Shown here one piece after another: positions 59,316 through 64,000 of a DNA stretch of 64,000 nt. The stretch is from Candidatus Desulfobacillus denitrificans (lineage in GTDB: Bacteria; Pseudomonadota; Gammaproteobacteria; Burkholderiales; Rhodocyclaceae), in contig AP021857.1 in NCBI GenBank assembly GCA_017347485.1, positions 372,001 through 436,000 of the forward strand, in the 5' to 3' direction. Numbering within the stretch: position 1 is the stretch's first letter; every line of letters starts with the position of its first letter. The position numbers and the translations under genes are program-made. The notes beneath the pieces were generated by a model that worked only from the letters and a program-made list of their open reading frames with translations, made no database searches and was not told the DNA's origin.

Positions 59316-59330
59316 TGGCACATCGCTTGC
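59316..59330 (+). promoter_or_regulatory. Sigma-54 promoter (TGGCAC-N5-TTGC)
   Basis: An exact -24/-12 match: TGGCAC at 59316-59321, five bases, TTGC at 59327-59330. The predicted start near 59342 leaves a leader of about 143 nt before the ATG at 59485. Confidence 0.85.
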
Positions 59331-59417
59331 GTAAGAACTGTCGAGCTTGGCGGAACTGCAAGCAAACGATTTCACGAATGCCGGCCGCCCGTAAGACAGG
59401 ATGCCTCTACCTTCGGG

Positions 59418-59440
59418 GATCGGTCCTGAGCCAACCGATC
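59418..59440 (+). other. Hairpin in the sigma-54 leader
   Basis: GATCGGT (59418-59424) pairs with ACCGATC (59434-59440) around a 9-base loop, followed by a second GC-rich part and TTCTTTTTA at 59461. This gives the leader the look of a structured UTR or small RNA. Confidence 0.5.
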
Positions 59441-59484
59441 GCGCCCTGTCTGCGCCGGCTTCTTTTTACACGAGAGGTGACGAC

Positions 59485-59805
59485 ATGGAACGACTGATGC
59501 ATGAGACCAGGGAGACCTTCACCGCCCTGGTGATCGTCACCTGCCTGGCGACCGGGATCGGCGGCGCGGTCTTCTACACGCTCGGGCCGGATGGCTGGCT
59601 GGTCGAAAAGGTGCGGGCGGCGCTGCTCGATCCGAATATTGCCACCCTGGCGGCGCTGCTGGCGGTGATCGGCATGCTGATGCTCGGCAAGCGCCTGCTG
59701 GATCGCCACGCCAATTCCTCCGTCCTCAACAATCTCCTCGTCGGCACGCTCAGCCTGGGCGGGTTCGTCATCCTCCTCCAGGGACTGCGTACCGTTCTCG
59801 GTTAG
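59485..59805 (+). CDS. Small membrane protein under the sigma-54 promoter
   Basis: A 106-residue protein with three hydrophobic segments: FTALVIVTCLATGIGGAVFY, IATLAALLAVIGMLMLG and LVGTLSLGGFVILLQG. The ATG at 59485 has a GAGAGGTGA ribosome site. I do not recognise the family. Its control by sigma-54, and probably GlrR, suggests an envelope-related role. Its last 38 bp overlap the 3' end of glgA on the other strand. Confidence 0.7.
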   Translation: MERLMHETRETFTALVIVTCLATGIGGAVFYTLGPDGWLVEKVRAALLDPNIATLAALLAVIGMLMLGKRLLDRHANSSVLNNLLVGTLSLGGFVILLQGLRTVLG

Positions 59806-61297
59806 CGGCGGAACTTTTCGTTCTTGCCGCGCTTTTCTTCCTTGCGCCGGCGCTTGTCAGGTCGGCATACGTTTCGAGATAGGCCCTCGCCGCATTGGCC
59901 CAGCTGAAGTCCAGCGCCATCCCGTTTCCCTGCAGCCGGCGCCATGTCGGCTTGTCGTGCCAGGCGGAAACGGCGCGGCGAATGGCATCCAGCAGCGCGG
60001 CGGGCGTGGCCTCGCGGAAGACGAAGCCGTTGGCCGTGCCGTCGGCAAGCCGGGCTTCATCGCAGTCGACCACCGTGTCGGCCAGCCCGCCGGTCTCCCG
60101 CACGACCGGCGGCGTGCCGTAGCGCAGGCTGTACATCTGATTGAGGCCGCATGGCTCGAAGCGCGAGGGCATGAGGAAGATGTCGGCACCGGCCTCGACC
60201 AGGTGCGACAAGCCTTCGTCGAAACCGATGCACACCGCGAATTGCCCGGGATGGCGCGCGGCAAGGCCCGCCAGCGCGGCTTCCAGCCCCCGGTCTCCCG
60301 TGCCGAGCAGGGCGAATTGCGCCGGCAGCGCCGCGATGGCGTCGCCGATTTCCAGCAGCAGGTCGACGCCCTTCTGGTGGGTGATGCGGCAGACCATGCC
60401 CAGCAGCGGCGTGGTGTAATCCAGGGACAAGCCGAAGCGCTCCCGCAGCGCCGTCTTGCAGATTTCCTTTCCCTTCATGTGCGAAAACTCGTAACGCCGG
60501 GGCAGGTGCGGATCGGCGGCCGGATTCCATTCCATCGTGTCGATGCCGTTCAGGATGCCGCGCAGGTCCTGGCGACGCCAGCGCAGCAATCCGGCGAAGC
60601 CGTAGCCGAAGGCTTCCGTCTGGATTTCCTCGGCATAGCGCGGGCTGACCGTGGTGATGCGGCCGGCGAAGTGCAGGCCGGCCTTCATGAAGGAGAGCTT
60701 GCCCCAGAATTCCACGCCGTCCATGGCGAAGGCCTCGGGCGGCAGGCCGAGCGGCGACAGCGTGTCGGCGGGAAAGATGCCCTGGAAGGCCAGGTTGTGG
60801 ATCGACATCACCGTCGCCGCCTTTTTGCCGCTCATGAAGTGCAGGTAGGCCGGCGCCAGGCCGCAGGGCCAGTCGTTGCAGTGCAGGATGTCCGGGCGCC
60901 ACTCCAGCGGCGTTGCCTCGCTGCCCAGCAGGGCGGCGATCCGCGACAGCAATCCGAAACGCAGGTGGTTGTCGCCGAAGTCGTTGCCGTCCGCATCCAG
61001 GTAGGCCGAGCCGCTCCGCCTGTAGTAGGCCGGGCAATCGATCAGGAGCAGCCGCACGCCGCGGTCGGTGCCGGGAGTGAGCAGGCGGCAGTCCGGGAAC
61101 ACGCCGCCGGGCGAATCGAACTCGGCGAGTGTCCGCGCCGAGGGAAAGGCGGACAGCAGCGCGGGGTAGGCCGGCACCAGGATGCGCACATCCGCGCCGG
61201 CCCCGCACAATGCGGCGGGCAGGGCCGAGGAGATGTCCCCCAAGCCGCCGCTCTTCATCCAGGGGGCCAGCTCGGGCGTGGCGAAAAGGACTTTCAA
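59768..61297 (-). CDS. glgA: Glycogen synthase
   Basis: A 509-residue GT5 enzyme that extends alpha-1,4-glucan from ADP-glucose. The start is a TTG at 61297 ([20 protein letters not shown]), overlapping the glgP stop (TTGA); the KSGGLGDI loop binds ADP-glucose. Also seen are HNLAFQGIFP, FMKAGLHFAGRITTVSPRYA, NGIDTMEWNP and the C-terminal PSRFEPCGLNQMYSLRYGTP signature. The tail after about 480 is Lys/Ala-rich and runs into the convergent membrane protein gene. Confidence 0.95.
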   Translation of the reverse strand: MKVLFATPELAPWMKSGGLGDISSALPAALCGAGADVRILVPAYPALLSAFPSARTLAEFDSPGGVFPDCRLLTPGTDRGVRLLLIDCPAYYRRSGSAYLDADGNDFGDNHLRFGLLSRIAALLGSEATPLEWRPDILHCNDWPCGLAPAYLHFMSGKKAATVMSIHNLAFQGIFPADTLSPLGLPPEAFAMDGVEFWGKLSFMKAGLHFAGRITTVSPRYAEEIQTEAFGYGFAGLLRWRRQDLRGILNGIDTMEWNPAADPHLPRRYEFSHMKGKEICKTALRERFGLSLDYTTPLLGMVCRITHQKGVDLLLEIGDAIAALPAQFALLGTGDRGLEAALAGLAARHPGQFAVCIGFDEGLSHLVEAGADIFLMPSRFEPCGLNQMYSLRYGTPPVVRETGGLADTVVDCDEARLADGTANGFVFREATPAALLDAIRRAVSAWHDKPTWRRLQGNGMALDFSWANAARAYLETYADLTSAGARKKSAARTKSSAANRERYAVPGGG

Positions 61298-63846
61298 AGC
61301 CAGACCATCATGCCCATTTCGAAGGGATGCGTCAGCATCTCGTGATGGGGATAGGTGCGGATGCGGTACTCGATCTTGCCGCAGTATTCGGGCGTGAGTT
61401 CCAGCGCATAGAGCTGCTCGCCGCTTTCCAGGGGGCGCTCGTGCCGGAAGCGGTGGCTGCGCGCCTTCTTCGGCAGGTTGCCGCCGGCCGGGCGGCCGAA
61501 CAGCAGCTCCACGACGACATCGCCGGGCTGCAGGCCGTCGAGATTGACGGCGACTTCGAAGCGCAGGCCGTCGCCGAAGCGGATGCGCCGCTGCGGTGAG
61601 TCGAGGCGGCGCAGGGCCACCCGCGGCCAGGCCGACCGCACGCGCGACTTCCACTGCGCCAGGGCCCGCGCGCCGGCATGGTCGTTCTGCGACAGGCGGC
61701 GGTACTGATGCGCGGCCGGCACGTAGAATCGCGCCAGATAATCCGAGAGCATGCGGCTGGAGTTGAAGCGCGGCAGCAGCGAGGTGATGGCGTTCTTGGC
61801 CATCGCCACCCAGCCGGGCGAATAGCCCATCGCCCCGCGGTTGTAGTAGAGGGGGATCACGCTGTCCTGCAGGATTTCATACAGCGTGCGCGCTTCCTCG
61901 CGGTCGCGGCGCGCCTCGTCGAGCGCGTCGGAGGCCGGCTTGATGGCCCAGCCGTTGTTGCCGCCGTAGCCTTCGCCCCACCAGCCGTCGAGCACGGAGA
62001 GGTTGGGCACGCCGTTGATGGCGGCCTTCATGCCGGAGGTGCCGCAGGCCTCCAGCGGGAATTGCGGATTGTTCAGCCAGACGTCCACGCCGGAAACCAG
62101 GCGGCGCGCGAAGCGCAGGTCGTAGCCCTCCACCAGCAGGAACTTGCCTTCGAACTCGGGCATGCGCGCCATTTCCATGATGCGGCGAATCTGCGCCTGG
62201 CCGGGCTGGTCGGCCGGGTGGGCCTTGCCGGAGAAGATGAACAGCACCGGCCGCTCCGGGTCGCCGAGAATCTCGCGCAGCCAGTCGAGGTCCTCGAACA
62301 GCAGCGCCGCGCGCTTGTAGGTGGCGAAGCGGCGGGCGAAGCCGATCGTCAGCACGTTCGGGTTGTCCGGGTTGGCCAGGCGGAACATGCGGTCGAGGTG
62401 CGCCTCCGAGCCGTGGTTGCGCGCGTGCTGGATGGCGACGCGATGGCGCACCAGGTGCAGCATGCGCGCCTTGAGCGACTGGTGCACGCTCCAGAACTGG
62501 TGGTCGGGGATGTTGCGGATGCCCTCCCAGCAGCTCCTGTCGCTGGAACGCTGGCTCCAGCCGGGCCCGAGGAAGCGGTCGAACAGCTCGTTCCATTCGT
62601 TGGAGAGGAAGGTCGGCACATGCACGCCGTTGGTGACGTGGGTGACGGGGTTGTCGTCGGCCTCGATCTGCGGCCACAGGCCGGACAGGATGCGCGCGGA
62701 AACGCCCTCGTGGATGCGCGAGACGCCGTTGTGGAAGCGCGAGCCGCGCACCGCCAGCGCCGTCATGTTGAACTCCTGGCCGCCCGGCACGCGGCCCAGC
62801 GCCAGCAGCTGCTCGATCGACACGCCGATTTCCTTGCAGGCCTGCTCGAAATAGTGGCCGATCATGGCCTCGCTGAAATGGTCGTGGCCGGCCGGCACCG
62901 CGGTGTGGGTGGTGAACACCGTGTGCGCGGCCACCGCTTCCAGCGCGGCGGCCACCTCGATGCCCTGGGTGGTGAGGTGGCGGACGCGTTCGAGGATCAT
63001 GAAGGCGGAGTGGCCCTCGTTGATGTGCCACACCGTCGGCTTGAGGCCCATCGCCACCAGCGCGCGCACGCCGCCGACGCCGAGGATGATTTCCTGCTCG
63101 ATGCGCGTGGTGCGGTCGCCGCCGTAGAGGCGGTGGGCGATGTCGCGGTCGTGGACGGCGTTCGCCTCGAGATCGGTGTCGAGCAGGTAGAGCGTGACGT
63201 GGCCGACGCGCGCCTGCCAGACCTTGACGGCGACGTTGCGTTCCGGCATTTCCACCTGCACGTGCAGCTCCGAGCCGTCGGCGCGCAGGACCGGCGTGAT
63301 CGGCAGGTCCTCGAAATCGGCGTCGCAGTAGATGGCGTGCTGGCCGCCTTCGCCGTCGATGGTCTGGTGGAAGTAGCCCTGGCGGTAGAGCAGGCCGACG
63401 GCGACGAAGGGCATGCGCAGGTCGCTGGCCGCCTTGCAATGGTCGCCGGCGAGGATGCCCAGTCCGCCCGAATAGATCGGCAGGCTTTCGTGGAAGCCGA
63501 ACTCGAAGCAGAAGTAGGCGACCAGGTCGTTCTGGCGCAGGTGCTGGGCGCCGTGGCTGCGTCCCGGCTCGTTGTGATAGGTGTCGTAGGCCGACAGCAC
63601 GCGCGCGTAGTTGCCGAGGAACACCGGGTCTTCGGCGGCCTCCTCGAGGCGCTGCTGGTCGACGCGCTTGAGGAAGGCCTTCGGGCTGTGGCCGACCGAT
63701 CCCCACAGGCTCGGATGCAGGCGGGCGAAGAGCGAGCGCGTCGGCCGGTCCCAGCCGTACCACAGGTTGTTGGCGAGCTCCTCCAGCCGCGCCAGGCGCG
63801 GCGGGATTTTCGGATTGACTTCGAGCAGGAAAGGGGTGCCGGGCAT
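61294..63846 (-). CDS. glgP: Alpha-glucan (glycogen) phosphorylase
   Basis: An 850-residue phosphorylase that releases glucose-1-phosphate from glycogen. The N-terminal domain is of the DUF3417 type ([20 protein letters not shown]), followed by [32 protein letters not shown] and the PLP-site region [20 protein letters not shown]. It overlaps glgA, so storage and breakdown enzymes share an operon. An extended C-terminal beta domain is normal for this subfamily. Confidence 0.94.
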   Translation of the reverse strand: MPGTPFLLEVNPKIPPRLARLEELANNLWYGWDRPTRSLFARLHPSLWGSVGHSPKAFLKRVDQQRLEEAAEDPVFLGNYARVLSAYDTYHNEPGRSHGAQHLRQNDLVAYFCFEFGFHESLPIYSGGLGILAGDHCKAASDLRMPFVAVGLLYRQGYFHQTIDGEGGQHAIYCDADFEDLPITPVLRADGSELHVQVEMPERNVAVKVWQARVGHVTLYLLDTDLEANAVHDRDIAHRLYGGDRTTRIEQEIILGVGGVRALVAMGLKPTVWHINEGHSAFMILERVRHLTTQGIEVAAALEAVAAHTVFTTHTAVPAGHDHFSEAMIGHYFEQACKEIGVSIEQLLALGRVPGGQEFNMTALAVRGSRFHNGVSRIHEGVSARILSGLWPQIEADDNPVTHVTNGVHVPTFLSNEWNELFDRFLGPGWSQRSSDRSCWEGIRNIPDHQFWSVHQSLKARMLHLVRHRVAIQHARNHGSEAHLDRMFRLANPDNPNVLTIGFARRFATYKRAALLFEDLDWLREILGDPERPVLFIFSGKAHPADQPGQAQIRRIMEMARMPEFEGKFLLVEGYDLRFARRLVSGVDVWLNNPQFPLEACGTSGMKAAINGVPNLSVLDGWWGEGYGGNNGWAIKPASDALDEARRDREEARTLYEILQDSVIPLYYNRGAMGYSPGWVAMAKNAITSLLPRFNSSRMLSDYLARFYVPAAHQYRRLSQNDHAGARALAQWKSRVRSAWPRVALRRLDSPQRRIRFGDGLRFEVAVNLDGLQPGDVVVELLFGRPAGGNLPKKARSHRFRHERPLESGEQLYALELTPEYCGKIEYRIRTYPHHEMLTHPFEMGMMVWL

Positions 63847-63855
63847 GTGGAGGAA

Positions 63856-64000
<145 letters not shown>

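Overview
The window is high-GC chromosomal DNA of a betaproteobacterium. The gene orders leuS-lptE-holA-proA, metG/apbC/dcd/basic amino acid decarboxylase and glrK-lipoprotein-glrR fit Rhodocyclales or a close relative. That placement rests on remembered gene order and protein flavour; no search was run. It is a mosaic of core housekeeping genes with small accessory cargo between them. No rRNA, tRNA or CRISPR array was seen.

Layout. 1-4531 (minus): proA (cut by the window edge), holA, lptE, leuS. 4594-11763 (minus): three tandem PAS sensor histidine kinases; the last two share an almost identical 718-bp kinase end, and the third is frameshifted. 11840-26503 (plus): uvrD, then an accessory stretch with TumE/TumA, a type IIG-like restriction-modification protein, DUF4160/DUF2442, HigB/HigA, a nucleotidyltransferase pair, Phd/VapC and an orphan ParA, interleaved with a hydrolase, an SDR protein, maeB and a quinone oxidoreductase. 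26531-38385: a receiver-GGDEF protein, dnaE, an oxidative-stress group (acyP, oxyR, rubrerythrin, an Fe-S oxidoreductase, DUF3501), metG, and a second Phd/VapC whose toxin gene overlaps the metG start. 38567-44459 (plus): apbC, a Uma2-family gene, dcd interrupted by an intein, and a PLP-dependent basic amino acid decarboxylase.

44546-55259 is the most unusual region. An intact IS1595-type element with a perfect 8-bp target duplication lies just behind a strong promoter. Beyond it are a tiny secreted ORF, a Slam-like (type XI secretion) outer-membrane protein, and two tandem secreted proteins that join an N-terminal FecR domain to a C-terminal TbpB-like barrel. A SPINDLY/OGT-type glycosyltransferase, a CapK-like adenylating enzyme, a sulfotransferase-like protein and a third FecR protein follow. 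This looks like a secretion system with its cargo and possible modifying enzymes.

55293-64000: folA, the GlrK/lipoprotein/GlrR system followed by a textbook sigma-54 promoter, a small membrane protein, and the glycogen genes glgA and glgP, ending in the 3' part of fbaB.

Several repeat families cut across the genes. (i) A roughly 25-bp motif ending in GACTGACTTTTC occurs 13 times, eight of them inside coding sequences. (ii) CTCTCCCGC/GCGGGAGAG palindromes have entered leuS, uvrD and the restriction-modification gene in frame. (iii) A roughly 110-bp intergenic element is present twice. The intein in Dcd, the Slam/FecR-barrel locus and the 25-bp repeat are the strongest candidates for something little described.
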